A stretch of DNA of 64,000 nucleotides from Doryteuthis pealeii (GCA_023376005.1 CM042157.1:57423702-57487701), one strand, 5' to 3'; positions 52,618 to 63,072 are shown, counted from the first letter of the stretch. The notes: generated from the sequence alone by a model not told the origin. Numbers and translations are program-made.

Positions 52618-52900
52618 TCACAAACCATCCGCCACGAGTAGGATGTGATACAAGATCAATTTTAAGCGGTGAAAAGCAGGTTTGAATTCGGAGTTTTCCT
52701 TCTTTTAGATTGGTTACCTAACCAAGGCTAAATAATCCAGTGCAGCCTACTATTCACTCATAGATGGGGGATAACATATGAGTTCATGTATTACCCAAGG
52801 GCATTAACGCGAAATGAAATGCAAATAGACTCGTTCAGGATTTTAACTTGAGTCGCTGGATCAATTCCTACGACAATAACCGTTTCAATAAGTGCGTCTG
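52618..52900 (-). mobile_element. tRNA-derived SINE, family 1
   Basis: Complement: tail (cgccacgagtaggatgtgat), body (gaattcggagttttccttct, ctactattcactcatagatg), B box (ggattttaacttgag) and A-box end (acgacaataaccgtttc). Confidence 0.8.
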
Positions 52901-52909
52901 TTTGTTATT

Positions 52910-53130
52910 GATTTGATTTGATTTAATTGGTTGGATTTTCCGGCATGTCAACACTTGTTGGGTTATTTTATGCCGAAAGCATTGTTTTATTTATTCTTGA
53001 TGGGTATTGAATTCTTTTTAAACTCAATTTTTTTAATCATATTTTTCAAAACTCATTTTTTCTATTTAACCCAAAGACGGGAGCCTAGCAGGTGCTACCA
53101 CTCCGGGGTAGACTCGACCTGGGAAGTAAT
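52910..53130 (-). repeat. Dispersed repeat family D, 3' end
   Basis: gattttccggcatgtcaaca, cttgttgggttattttatgc, cccaaagacgggagcctagc and actccggggtagactcgacc match the complement of the family D 3' part. Confidence 0.7.
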
Positions 53131-53150
53131 ACCAATGAATTATTTCTACC

Positions 53151-53151
<1 letters not shown>

Positions 53152-53221
<70 letters not shown>

Positions 53222-53263
53222 CAATGTAAATAAATTGATCAGCTAATATTCAAGGCTTTTCTT

Positions 53264-53343
<80 letters not shown>

Positions 53344-53355
53344 ATTATTATATTA
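53152..53355. repeat. (AT)n, (GT)n, (CTAT)n microsatellite cluster
   Basis: (AT)n at 53155-53192, (GT)n to 53222, then tctatctatctatc (53266-53293), (AT)n to 53339 and tattattatatta. Confidence 0.92.
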
Positions 53356-53399
53356 TATTATATTATTATTAATGAGTCACAGCTTACAAAAATTTTAAT

Positions 53400-53890
53400 T
53401 CGAGAATGTAAATGTTTTAATATATAAAAATCCTACTGCTAAGTCCCAAAGTTCCTTAGTGGATAAGGCTCAGTTACCGCCGTAAAGTTCATGGACAGGT
53501 AACTTTTACGTGTGCTGTCAATGATAGCCGGGTTGCTATTAGTCTTGTCTGAGGATTATTTACTAACTAACCCTTTCTCTTCTCTCTCTTTCTCCCCTCT
53601 ATCTCTTTCTCCCTCTCCCTGAGAATAGTTACATCCTATTAAACTATGTTATTAACTGGTAATAGTTAATTCTAAATTGTTAATAAACAATTATAAATTA
53701 TTGATATATATTATTTATCAATTATATATTAATTTATTGTTAATATATTAACAATTAGTTATATATTAATTAATTAACAATTATGAATTGTTAATATATT
53801 CGTTAACTATGAGGTTTTTGAATCGGAGTTTGATGTCAGTTAGTCTGACTTGGTTGTATTTTTTAGAATTTGTCAAATGTACTATCTTTT
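53400..53890. other. AT-rich DNA with self-complementary phrases
   Basis: 53650-53810 holds many short inverted phrases (attgttaataaacaattata, attatatattaatttattgt). No gene or assigned element. Confidence 0.45.
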
Positions 53891-53894
53891 TACT

Positions 53895-54265
53895 GATAGG
53901 AATTTTTTATTATTTTCTTTTTGTTATTTTGATTTTTCGGACTGTTGTCCTCATTTTTATTGCGGTATGTAAAAACATAACGCCACGGCTGCTGTATCGT
54001 CCGGCTTTCTTCAGGTGTCCCTTGTCTATTCGACCATAACAATGACCCAACTCATTTTAAATAGTTTAACTGTTAATCAAACAAGGCATCGAAGAACTTT
54101 TGAAGATCTCATTCAAATAATGACGTCATTGTCATAGACAGGGAAAACCTAAAGAAGGTCGGAGAATACAGCGACTGAAACGTTGTGTTTTTACATACCA
54201 CAATAAAGATGAGGACAACAGTCCAAAACATCAAAATAATACACATCAAGCCTCATCTAAAAAAA
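53895..54265. mobile_element. Penelope-like/foldback element, copy 3, diverged
   Basis: The arms ttttcggactgttgtcctca, gtatgtaaaaacataacgcc (left) and ctgaaacgttgtgtttttac, gatgaggacaacagtccaaa (right) are inverted. Like the other copies it contains a ctaaagaaggtcgg, ctgaaacg core and ends tcaagcctcatctaaaaaaa. Confidence 0.6.
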
Positions 54266-54539
54266 TCAGGCAAATAAAAGATATTTAAAAAAAAATGTTT
54301 TTGGTTAAAACCATATCATTCAGGAACCACTACAGATTCTTACAATTGTGTTTGGTTTTGTATGTAACAAAAATAGCTCACAAAATCAAATTACGTGTCT
54401 GATATCAGAACAATGCGATAAAAAATTAACAAATTAATACAGGCTTATGGAGACTGAGTTTCATTCTTGATACAATTCATTTTTGGATGGTTGTGATTTT
54501 GTGAAAGATAAATCCCGCTCCAGCTTGACCGATCACATC

Positions 54540-54800
54540 ACAAACTGAGGAAACTGTGCCAGGGCGCCCAATGTGCTACTGGTACTATGTAACCCAGTAC
54601 TACCTGTTTCAAAGTCGGATCATCAGCAACTAAACCGGTAACCCCACAGATTTTGTCTGGTGATAAGGGTGACTAGACACCCTGCAGAACGAAAAACAAA
54701 ACCTGTAAAAGGCGGAGGGAGCTCTTTGTTCAACGGCCATCTAGCACATTATTTCTAAAGTCCAACCCCTCCTCATCGTGACAGGGTGGTATAAACGTGA
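54540..54800 (+). repeat. Unclassified dispersed element, second copy
   Basis: actatgtaacccagtactac, gggtgactagacaccctgca and ttcaacggccatctagca match the complement of 24590-24890. A still shorter piece (ctggtaccatgtaacccaga) is at 6931. Confidence 0.55.
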
Positions 54801-55095
54801 TAGTGTCAGAGTCATGCTGTCGGGAACTTAAGTTTCTGGTAGGGTCAGTAGTATTAGGGCCACAACCCGACAAAAGGTGCTGTGGCCTCTATCATCGTCA
54901 GGAATCAACGGCTGTACTTGTCACTGCGTCTGTGGAAAGTCTGTGGCAAACAAGGGTATCTCCTTCCCCTGATCGGGATATGCATGCGGAGACTTGGGAT
55001 CCCTTGTTAATTTCCCATTCCCTTGTTACTCTTTCCACAGGCGAATTTGTTGGACGAAGTTGATTCAACCGACCCAGGGCGAATGACGTCACATT
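54801..55095. other. GC-richer open segment, no gene assigned
   Basis: An open frame of 88 codons (+) and one of 64 codons (-) overlap here. Neither shows a domain. The segment continues directly from a dispersed repeat, so it is probably part of it. Confidence 0.35.
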
Positions 55096-55199
55096 AACAG
55101 AAAACGAAGAAAATTCACAGTGACAAATAATTATTGATTAATCAGCATTGGTCAGAAGATATTCAATCAGTGTTGCTAACATGAAAAAGAAAGTTAGTC

Positions 55200-55380
55200 T
55201 CATTACTTTTTCGATACACACAAAAAGTAATCAGTGGAGTAATAAATAAAAAAATCTTGTGGTACTAATAAAAAAAAATCCTGTCGTACTAATAAAACAC
55301 TATGTGGTACTAATAAAAATCATTTGGTACCAACAAAAATTTCTGTTGTTCTAAATAAAAAAAATCATGTCGATAATCAA
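55200..55380 (+). repeat. Short imperfect tandem repeat, gtactaataaaa-type
   Basis: The phrase tgtggtactaataaaaa recurs about six times with drift between 55255 and 55380. Confidence 0.6.
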
Positions 55381-55862
55381 AAAATCTACTAATATTTATG
55401 AGACTAAAAAAAGTAGGGTTAGGGTTCTGGATTGTAACATCGTTGTAAACGAGTTCGAACTCCAGTCGCACTATTACGTTCTCATTCGGAATAATATAAT
55501 ATGGGTTACATAATATTACCACTCTTCTTCAACAAGGATGGCTTTCGTATTAAATAACCCATGAAGGTTGATATGTCATTAAAAACAAAGAAACCGTACT
55601 AAAAGTGTAATTACAAAAACATTGATTACAAAGATTGTTTCATTTCTTTCTCTTTTTTCCTTCCCGCCCAGGAGATAAGGTGTAAACCACTCATTGATTT
55701 TAACGTCGAGGTTTATTGTATGCCTAGAGGTTAGGGAAACGCCTTCATTGTACACATTTTTTTTACGTTGGTAATTCTTTAAAATAAATTACGAGATCAC
55801 AATTAATAAGTCTTGCAAGGAGATACTTTAGTATGATTTCTATTTATAATCGGTTAAATTTG

Positions 55863-56331
55863 CAAATCGTCGTCAAAATTTAAACGGAAACTTATTTGGT
55901 GGTGATCCATGACAGTTTAACTACAGTGTATTGAATGAACTTTATGGCGAATTGGATTACGGTTTAGGGGTTTGTGGATTAAGGTTGTTTTTAATTACGT
56001 ATTACTTTAAAAAAAACACAACAAAACCACAAATTACTATACATTTAATGTTGAAAAATATTTTTTTTAAATCTAAGTTTAATTGAAATTATACATTGCA
56101 ATACTAACACAAACAACTGAGACTAATGTGTCTACCGTTGGATTCAATAATTAATTTCAATGGTTAATTAAATGTATAGTAATTTGCGTTTAAAAAAAAA
56201 GTAATACGTAATTAAAAACAACACCTAAATCGTAACCCAATTCGCAAAAAAAGTTCATTCATACATTGTAGTTAAACTGTCATGGATCACCACCAAATAA
56301 GTTACCGTTTTAATTTTGAGGACGATTTGCA
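55863..56331. mobile_element. Foldback element, family F, copy 2
   Basis: The ends gcaaatcgtcgtcaaaattt and aattttgaggacgatttgc are inverted. The arms run through ttggtggtgatccatgacag, ggcgaattggattacggttt and tactatacattt as in copy 1 (38318). The centre (caaacaactgagactaatgt) also corresponds. Confidence 0.82.
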
Positions 56332-56484
56332 AGTTTAACCTTATAATCTACTTAGATTACGTACTATGAACGTCATCAGATCTAAAGAAGGAAAATAGTT
56401 TCACACTAAATAAGGCAAGGCGCATGATTATCCCCTAATTCACCCTTTGATCGTTTACCCCTGTTCACACTTGACCATATCTAC

Positions 56485-56739
56485 AACCCCCCTCCTCCTC
56501 CTCCTCCTCCTCCTCCTCATATGCGTCGCTTCCTCGCCACTTTCATCCTGTTCTGGCCTTTGCGCCTTCCTTCACCATGTTTCTACCTTTCTTTCTCTCT
56601 CCTCCCCTCATCCCTGTTTACTTCTTCTTCATTTGTAGAAACAAATAAAATCATTCTGAAGAAGTTTTTTGAACTAACAGAGACGAAATATTAATTGAAT
56701 TGATTATCTGTGTTGTTATTCAATTTTTCTTACTTATTG

Positions 56740-56812
<73 letters not shown>

Positions 56813-56931
56813 CATGGAAAAAATGGAAAGTGGATTCCACAGTATCTAATCTTATAAAAATTAAACTTTTTTTCATTTTTATAAAATTACACACACCAAC
56901 ATACACGCACAGACAGACAGACAGACAGACA

Positions 56932-57003
<72 letters not shown>
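56485..57003. repeat. (CCT)n, (AC)n, (AT)n microsatellite cluster
   Basis: (CTC)n at 56491-56518, (AC)n-(AT)n at 56743-56813 and (AC)n-(AT)n at 56935-57001. Between the first two lies ctgaagaagttttttgaact, aacagagacgaaatatta, a further CTGAAGA ... GAAA arrangement. Confidence 0.9.
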
Positions 57004-57005
<2 letters not shown>

Positions 57006-57010
57006 AAAGT

Positions 57011-57175
57011 CGTTAGGGTGGTCAAAACCGGAATCAGCGAGGGAGCCAGAGGGCTAGACCAAGGAGATTGTTTTTGCGACTGAGGTGGAACGCCACACCT
57101 ACAATCAGCTCCTTACTTGACCGCGCAGATCCCTGTTGGTGAGGGCGGGTATCAAACTAGAAACCTTGTGGTTTC
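57011..57175 (-). mobile_element. tRNA-derived SINE, family 3
   Basis: Complement: ctagaccaaggagattgttt, gaggtggaacgccacaccta, cagctccttacttgaccgcg, gtgagggcgggtatcaaact, aaaccttgtggtttc. The head is truncated. Confidence 0.75.
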
Positions 57176-57239
57176 AAATGGGTTAAATAGATAAAGTTAA
57201 GGTTAAAAAATCAATACCCAACAGGAATGACTAAAACAA

Positions 57240-57310
57240 ACGTCATTGGCATAAAATAACCCAAGAGTTGACATGCCGTAAAACCAACCAACCAAACAGC
57301 CAATCAACCA
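57240..57310. repeat. Family D-type 3' end with (CCAA)n
   Basis: ggcataaaataacccaagag, ttgacatgccgtaaaacc and aaccaaccaaacagcc: the common terminal phrase of family D-like elements. Its complement, with (GGTT)n, is at 57707-57800. Confidence 0.65.
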
Positions 57311-57706
57311 ACCATCAAAACAGCCGATGTTATTAATGCATTTCCCGTTTTATTACAGATCACATTTTTGTTGATATTTTAAATAATAAACATTGTACAA
57401 AAGTAAAACTTGGTACACTGAAAGATACTAAGTAGATAGGTATGCAGTGAAAATTTGTTAAGTTATGTGTTTTTTTTTTGGTTTTTTTTAAACTGTGTCT
57501 CGTCTTATTGCAAATGTACAAGAATATCTTTGAAACGACGCCTAACAGTTACAGAAAAGATACGGATTGTTTTGGGACTCACAGAACGGGGAATTTGCCA
57601 AAGAGTTTGAAGGCAAGTGGAAAAAAAAAAAAGATTCGAATACAAGGGACATAACATGCAGGATTTTAATAAAGCATAAAAAAACATTGATAACATAGGT
57701 TGTTTT

Positions 57707-58170
57707 GATGGTTGGTTGATTGGCTGTTTGGTTGGTTGGTTGGTTGGTTGGTTGGTTGGTTTTACGGCATGTCAACTCATGGGTTATTTTATGCCGATGA
57801 CGTTTGTTTTAGTCATTCATGTTGGGTATTATTTTGTAAAACTCATTTTTATCTATTTATCCCATTTGAAACCACAAGGTTTCTAGTTCGATACCGGCCC
57901 TCGCCAACTCAGCGTATGAGTAGCAAAGGGATCTTTGTATGTCAACTCTTGGTTATTTTATGCCGATGACGTTTGTTTTAGTTATTCCTGTTGATATTAT
58001 TTTTTAAACTCATTTTTATTTATTTAACCCATACATGGGACTGAACTTGAGACCCAACATCAGATGCTGTTTAGTGTCCCCCTCCCTTGGTAGTGGAGGT
58101 CTTACCCCAGGTCCAATCTGACCCGGAGTGGTTGTACATTTTAGGGTTCTCTCTATTGGTCAGTTAAGTA
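57707..58170 (-). repeat. Composite: family D 3' end, SINE family 3 piece, second family D piece
   Basis: (TTGG)n and ttttacggcatgtcaactca (57762), then ctagttcgataccggccctc and cagcgtatgagtagcaaagg (57887-57930, SINE family 3). The family D end follows again from tatgtcaactcttggttatt (57938) to gagtggttgtacattttagg. A SINE fragment thus joins two family D ends. Confidence 0.68.
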
Positions 58171-58319
58171 TGTTTAAAAAGTATTCTTATTCGTTAGGAA
58201 TACTTGTTGCCATATAGTTATTTACTAAGCTTAGATATGGCACAAGGACAGCAGATATGAGAAATTTGGCCGAGATATAAGAACTTTGAAGGCACATGTG
58301 GAAAACAAACAAAAAAAAT

Positions 58320-58435
58320 TAATGATTCGAACAAAACTGACATCACATTGCACTATTTTAATCCTGCAATGTGACGTCACTTATGTTCGAATCTTTAATT
58401 TCTTTTTTTTTCGAACAAAACAAGTGACGTCACAC
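58320..58435. mobile_element. Small palindromic element
   Basis: gattcgaacaaaactgacat, cacattgca (58324) and tgcaatgtgacgtcacttat, gttcgaatc (58366-58394) are inverted. A second tttcgaacaaaacaagtgac follows at 58410. A related half (cctgcaatgtaatgccactt) is at 42856. Confidence 0.7.
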
Positions 58436-58554
58436 TTCTCAAATCTCAATATCAGAAGCAGTTTAGTGTCACCCCCTCATTTTTGGTGGTGGGGGTCTTG
58501 CCTCTCTGCAGAGGGTACAGCATATTCTTGAATGCTTTTTGGTTTGGTTTCGCT

Positions 58555-58965
58555 AGTTTTGTTTTACGGCATATCAACCAGAGTGGGTCATTTAATACCG
58601 GCAAAGTTTTGAAATAAATTCATTCCCAATGGATATACAATTTTTATAAACTCATGTTTTTCTATTTAACTCATAGATGGGACCCTAACATGTACTACCA
58701 CTTCGGGTCAGAGTGGACCAGGGAGCAATGGAGATGAAGGAGTGCTCCACATTCCCCAAATCACCAAAACTGGAACCTCACCATCAGATAGAGTTTAACG
58801 TCATTCTGAGGACATGAAGACCCTCAGCCACCACCTTCTAGGACCTATATGATAAAAAGGGTTGGGACTTGCCATAAGGGCAATGGGGTCGGGACAATCA
58901 TATAGGCGCTCGGGCTTGACGTGACCAGCCAATTCTTGAATGCAATGAATGTATCCTCTGCAGAA
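58555..58965 (-). repeat. Dispersed repeat family D, large partial copy
   Basis: ttttacggcatatcaaccag, gggtcatttaataccggc, agggagcaatggagatgaag, atagagtttaacgtcattct, tagggctt-like text, ggggtcgggacaatcatata and gcttgacgtgaccagccaat: complement of about 400 bases of family D. Confidence 0.75.
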
Positions 58966-59317
58966 AACAGAGCCGTGCAAACCATCGATGGATCCGTAAG
59001 TAGTATGGTCACTTGTGATAGTAAAAAGATTTAGATATGCGTTGTGTAAATTTATTGACGAACCTATAAATAATTGAGTTCAAGGCTGTTGGAGTGTTTC
59101 AACTCAACAGCTGTGGACCAAAAAAACAATTAAAGTACAATCAAGCCTGTGCATATCAACAACAGACAAGTTATCTATCTTTTTCGTAAGACAGCTGGCT
59201 CTTCACTGATAGATTGCCTACCTGACAAGTGACCATACACATAAGTGGACCAGGGTAATCGTAAATACAACTCTCCTTCAAGGGGTCTAAAATACACCGA
59301 GTGGATCCCCTGTAGAG

Positions 59318-59319
59318 AG

Positions 59320-59350
<31 letters not shown>

Positions 59351-59411
59351 AGGCGTGCTGACAGCACGGATTCCCTTGATTCCACCACTATCCCTCACTC
59401 TCTCTCTCTCA

Positions 59412-59460
<49 letters not shown>
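59318..59460 (-). repeat. (ATC)n LINE tail and (AT)n
   Basis: (ATC)n at 59322-59350, caaggcgtgctgacagcacg, gattcccttgattccaccac (complement of an RTE-like LINE 3' tail region) and (AT)n at 59416-59458. Confidence 0.75.
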
Positions 59461-59617
59461 AATTGCCGCTCTAAAGTTTCCGTTGCAGTAGCATCAGTAA
59501 ATAATCCAAAAGTGCTCAATATATTAAAAACATAGAGCAGTAATAATTATATTATTATTAGAGGAAAATAAAGGGTCTACCATGGTTTCAATCAAATTTA
59601 TTTTTCGTCTAATAATG

Positions 59618-59619
<2 letters not shown>

Positions 59620-59665
<46 letters not shown>
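59620..59665. repeat. (AT)n microsatellite
   Basis: About 44 bases of pure atat. Confidence 0.92.
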
Positions 59666-59666
<1 letters not shown>

Positions 59667-59744
59667 GTAAATAGTGGGGAAGACTTGTTCCTTTTCGATC
59701 CATTCGATTTGACTGGCCAATCTTTTAAAAGGGAATGTAATTCT

Positions 59745-60005
59745 TTTATGAGAGCACCGTAATTTTGTCAAGTACTTTCAGCACTACAACTGTTATCTTC
59801 AGGGGTTTAGATATAATTGGTCCGTTTTGTTACAAGTTCTATTTAAGCGAAGAAATGTGGTTGAAGGACAAGTGGAAGTCGGCGTAAGTAGGAGAGGGAA
59901 CTCACAAAAACAATGTAAATAGGTGTTAGGAGTGGGAGGAGGATACTTGGTGGGAAAGGACACTTTGTAGTGCTGAAAGTACTTGGGAAAATGATAGTGC
60001 ACCGA
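59745..60005. mobile_element. Inverted-repeat unit with hammerhead-like phrase
   Basis: gagcaccgtaattttgtcaa, gtactttcagcactacaact (59752) is partly mirrored by tttgtagtgctgaaagtact, tgggaaaatgatagtgcacc (59964). The minus strand of the left arm reads CTGAAGATAACAGTTGTAGT, then GCTGAAAGTACTTG. It resembles the other CTGAWGA...GAAA termini but is less convincing. Confidence 0.4.
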
Positions 60006-60289
60006 TTAACAAATTTCCCCCCAATGTTAAAAGATTAGCTTGTCAACTCAAACAGATCGAAAAGAATCTAGTCATGAGACATCCGCCCCGTTCAATCCTA
60101 AAAGTAAGGAATAATTTAGTATAACTTTCGTGTCATTAAACTAAACAGTAAAAAAGCCTTTAGGAAGCAAAAGTGGATTAACTCAGGTTTAGTATAATAA
60201 TAATCCTAGAATTTCAAAATATAGATGATGTCACTTTTTGCGTCCGAAAAAAAATTAACATAATTGACCATCCGTTGCAGGATGATGCG

Positions 60290-60500
60290 TTTAAAACCCA
60301 TTGATAACATGGGCTGTTTTGAGGCAAATCTAACACAGCTAGAATTTAATAGAGACGCCGTTAATAAATAAGATGCTAATTAAGATTAAATGATCATCAT
60401 TTATTAATCATTGAGAATATAACATAAATAACTATGGGAATTGTGACAAAGGTGGTGATATAGCTTCAGCCACATAGATAGACACAATCTTCATTATGAT
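60290..60500 (-). mobile_element. Helitron-like relative
   Basis: On the minus strand it starts atcataatgaagattgtgtc, then gctgaagctatatcaccacc and tgtcacaattcccatagtta, and runs to ctcaaaacagcccatgttat. It matches the copy at 42640-42835 in reverse. A hairpin cccat/atggg lies near the far end, but no CTRR end is obvious. Confidence 0.5.
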
Positions 60501-60538
60501 ATATATATATATATATATTTTGAGGCAATTACAATGCC

Positions 60539-60635
<97 letters not shown>

Positions 60636-60695
60636 TTGTGTTTGTGTGTGTGTGTGTGTGTTTGTGTTTGTGTGTGTGTGTGTGTGTGAGTGTGT
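60500..60695. repeat. (AC)n-(AT)n-(GT)n microsatellite block
   Basis: cacaca (60546-60570), atat (to 60611) and gtgt with tttgtg interruptions (to about 60692). The (AC)-(AT)-(GT) order is self-complementary. Confidence 0.92.
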
Positions 60696-60816
60696 GTGGT
60701 TGAAAATAGAGGAAAAATGCGGATAAAACAAAACAGCAACTAAATTCAAATGATATTTCGCCTCAAATTTAGTTGCTACGTTGTTTATCCGCATTTCCCC
60801 TCTATTTTCAACCACA
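60696..60816. repeat. Short palindrome, about 50-base arms
   Basis: gtggttgaaaatagaggaaa, tgcggataaaac, agcaactaaat (left) and atttagttgctacgttgttt, atccgcatttcccctctatt, ttcaaccac (right) mirror each other. The loop is tcaaatgatatttcgcctca. Confidence 0.85.
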
Positions 60817-60844
60817 TTTTGTCGGATTTACCCAATCCTTTACT

Positions 60845-60847
<3 letters not shown>

Positions 60848-60893
<46 letters not shown>
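60848..60893. repeat. (AT)n microsatellite
   Basis: A pure atat run of about 44 bases. Confidence 0.92.
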
Positions 60894-60898
<5 letters not shown>

Positions 60899-60924
60899 TT
60901 TTCTATTTAAAAAAATATTTTATT

Positions 60925-61645
60925 GATTTTATATTTTTGTGTTTGTATTTGACCGATGAAAACGATTTATTCATATTTATTATTTGTTTGTCTATCTATC
61001 CATCGATTCTTCAAGTAAAAATCCTGTCACCCAATCTCCACATACGCTAAGCATTACATCACCTTAAAAGGGGGGTGGGGGCGCATAGAAGTTTTCTAGA
61101 GTCGATTGCCGACAACAGTCAGGTAATTCAAAGAAACGAAAATACTTTTGATACGTTCCAAGAACTTATCACCAAAATATAAATCGGGTAGATGTCCGTT
61201 CGCCAGGTTATTTTGATTGGTTTCTTTCGTTCTGGATTTTCTTTTCTTTTTTTCGTTTTTTTCTTTTCTCGGAAACCCTGAATAATCTGAAATATTTTCG
61301 GGTTTTTTTTTTTTGTGTAAGTAATCTCAAGACATAACTCATCATCATCATCATCATCATCATCATTAAGACAGACCGTCAGCACGGATTCCCCTGATCT
61401 CTCTCCCTCTCTCTCTCTCTCTCTATCTCTCTCTGTATCTCTGTCTCAAATATAAACCATGAAGATATCCGTTTGTCGAGCTATTTGATTGGCTGTTGGT
61501 TTGCTTCTTTGCTTTGTATCTTTGCTTTTTTGTTTGTTTTCGCTTTTGTTTCTTGGAAAGCTGCATTCTGAAATGAATACGATTTTGTGTAAACAGTCTC
61601 ATGGCATAAACCCTCCCCCTCTCCTCCCCTCCTCCTCCTCCTCAT
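60925..61645 (-). repeat. Family K, copy 4, inverted partner of 41810-42625
   Basis: aaaacgatttattcatattt, cttcaagtaaaaatcctgtc, ccacatacgctaagcattac, gtcgattgccgacaacagtc, tcgggtagatgtccgttcgc, gacagaccgtcagcacggat, (CT)n, aaccatgaagatatccgttt and ttctgaaatgaatacgattt are the reverse complement of the copy at 41.8-42.6 kb. Differences are few: (GAT)n and (AG)n lengths, and single bases. Confidence 0.87.
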
Positions 61646-61800
61646 CATCATCATCAAGGTGGGCTGACAGTACGGACCCCCTCTCTCTCTCCCTTTCACC
61701 ATCCGTCACTATCGGTCATCGCCCTTAGTAGGTCCTCTACACGGCACCCAGTGTCCGCACAGGATTGTTGAATGTTAGTGTTTACTGGTCGGCCAACTCT
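61646..61800 (-). mobile_element. RTE-like LINE, 3' end fragment
   Basis: catcatcatcatcaaggtgg (tail), gctgacagtacggac, (CT)n, ccgtcactatcggtcatcgc, ccttagtaggtcctctacac, ggcacccagtgtccgcacag, actggtcggccaactctg: complement of the region at 34540-34680. Confidence 0.75.
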
Positions 61801-61814
61801 GTTTATTTTGGATT

Positions 61815-61938
61815 GGTTGCATACCTTTCCTGAGTTTATTAGCGCTATATGAAATGCAAACAGCCTGGTCAAATACTTTAACTCGAGTCGCCGTGACCAT
61901 GTCCAACAACGATAACCGTTGCACTACCCTTTGCCAAT
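61815..61938 (-). mobile_element. tRNA-derived SINE, family 1, 5' half
   Basis: gcatacctttcctgagttta, ttagcgctatatgaaatgca, B box complement actttaactcgag (about 61869) and A box complement aacgataaccgttgcac. The 3' half is missing. Confidence 0.72.
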
Positions 61939-62107
61939 ACCTATTTCAACATCTTTATATTTAGAAAATTTTCACCATTCAATGTTTCGATAAGGACAAA
62001 CATATCTATCAGGCTATATGTCTTTATCTTGAAAATCGCTTACTATAATGTCTCGCCAGAACGTCTCGTCGCGGTGCAAAAGTTAACAAGCTACTCGTAG
62101 TTTGGGT

Positions 62108-62190
62108 GAATGGGTTGGGTAAATACCCGAGTGTCCAATCGTGATTTAATGGTTAGCAAGCTAGTCTCGATTCTTTCAGTTTTATCATCA
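62108..62190 (+). mobile_element. tRNA-derived SINE, family 2: tail of one copy, head of another
   Basis: tgaatgggttgggtaaatac (tail), then gtgtccaatcgtgatttaat, ggttagcaagctagtctcga (A-box head). Tail-to-head order suggests a tandem SINE pair, now truncated. Confidence 0.6.
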
Positions 62191-62219
62191 TATATTCTGC
62201 ATTTGGTTTCTTTTGATTT

Positions 62220-62665
62220 CTTTGTTTAAGGGCATATCAACCTTTGTGGGTTATTTACAATATTGTTATATTCATTTCCGTCTACAAGAGACGATGGCGT
62301 AGTGACAAAGTTTTTTCCTCTTGAACTACATAGCCTGGGCGGGTTCATATGGAGGATAAGCTGTTGCCCATGCAGCAAATCCCCCTTCTCCCCACTGCCG
62401 CTGATCCAAAGGAAGGTAAGGTACAATGCGGTTTGGCAACGGTAGTGTCGCAGGAGTTGATGGGTAGCACTGGATTTCAGCATCACACCAGCTTAGGGAC
62501 TCCGGCTCCTGATTTGTTTTCGGGGTTTACTCCCCTAGCGTTTCCTTGAAAGGCAGTGTCGGACTTTTACTTGACTTTGCTGGATTGCCGACCAAGGCTA
62601 AGGAGCCCCTGTTAAGCCATTTGGGGATTTATGCGAGTTGTAAATACACCTGTCCAGCTACTTAT
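62220..62665. other. GC-richer unclassified segment
   Basis: Starts with a family D-like aagggcatatcaacctttgt, ggg and continues with gataagctgttgcccatgca and gatgggtagcactggatttc. Short open frames of 60-86 codons lie on both strands. I recognise no domain. It leads into the LTR-like repeat that follows and may be part of the same element. Confidence 0.35.
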
Positions 62666-62669
62666 ATTA

Positions 62670-62835
62670 TGTTCGTTGGTGCTGGTATCTTAACCCCAAT
62701 AAAAGCTGGTTTTTTATTCTAGTGGGTTGGTACGCTGAATGGAACTTAGGAACGAAAAGGCACGAGAAAGGAAAGAGACAAAGGCAAGAGGTAGTTTTAG
62801 GCTATATTGAATGGGGCATAGTCGTTTGTTATATT
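62670..62835 (+). mobile_element. LTR-like repeat, copy 2
   Basis: cgttggtgctggtatcttaa, ccccaataaaagctgg (TATA-like aataaaag), gggttggtacgctgaatgga, cacgagaaaggaaagagaca, aaggcaagaggtagtttt and gaatggggcatagtcgtttg parallel the copy at 52174. Confidence 0.5.
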
Positions 62836-62883
62836 TATTTATGGCATTTAGTAATGGAATTATTTGGTTTAGTTATAATTTAG

Positions 62884-63072
62884 GGCCGGTCCACTAGGTT
62901 TCTGGTTCGATACCGGCCTTCAACAACTCAGAGATCTGTGTGGTAAAGTGAGGAGCTGATGGTAGGTGTGACGCTCCACCTCAGACGCCAAAACAATCAC
63001 CTTGGTCTAGCGCTAGTGAAAAGGGGATATCCTCTCTCGCTGTCTGGCTGATACCGACTTTAGGCCACCCGA
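62884..63072 (+). mobile_element. tRNA-derived SINE, family 3
   Basis: ggtttctggttcgataccgg (T-arm), gaggagctgatggtaggtgt, gacgctccacctcagacgcc, ccttggtctagcgctagtga and ggctgataccgactttaggc. The A-box half is shortened. It ends in the conserved 3' domain shared by all family 3 copies. Confidence 0.82.

Noticed and set aside
53400..53890. Origin or matrix-attachment region
   Set aside because: AT-richness and short inverted phrases alone are not evidence; similar AT-rich DNA is found throughout the window.
54797..55063. 88-codon open frame as a host gene
   Set aside because: It is contiguous with a dispersed repeat, is overlapped by an antisense frame, and has no recognisable domain or splice context.
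56447..56638. Open frame starting with a hydrophobic, signal-peptide-like leader
   Set aside because: The hydrophobic run is poly-leucine from a (CTC)n microsatellite; no downstream exon or domain.
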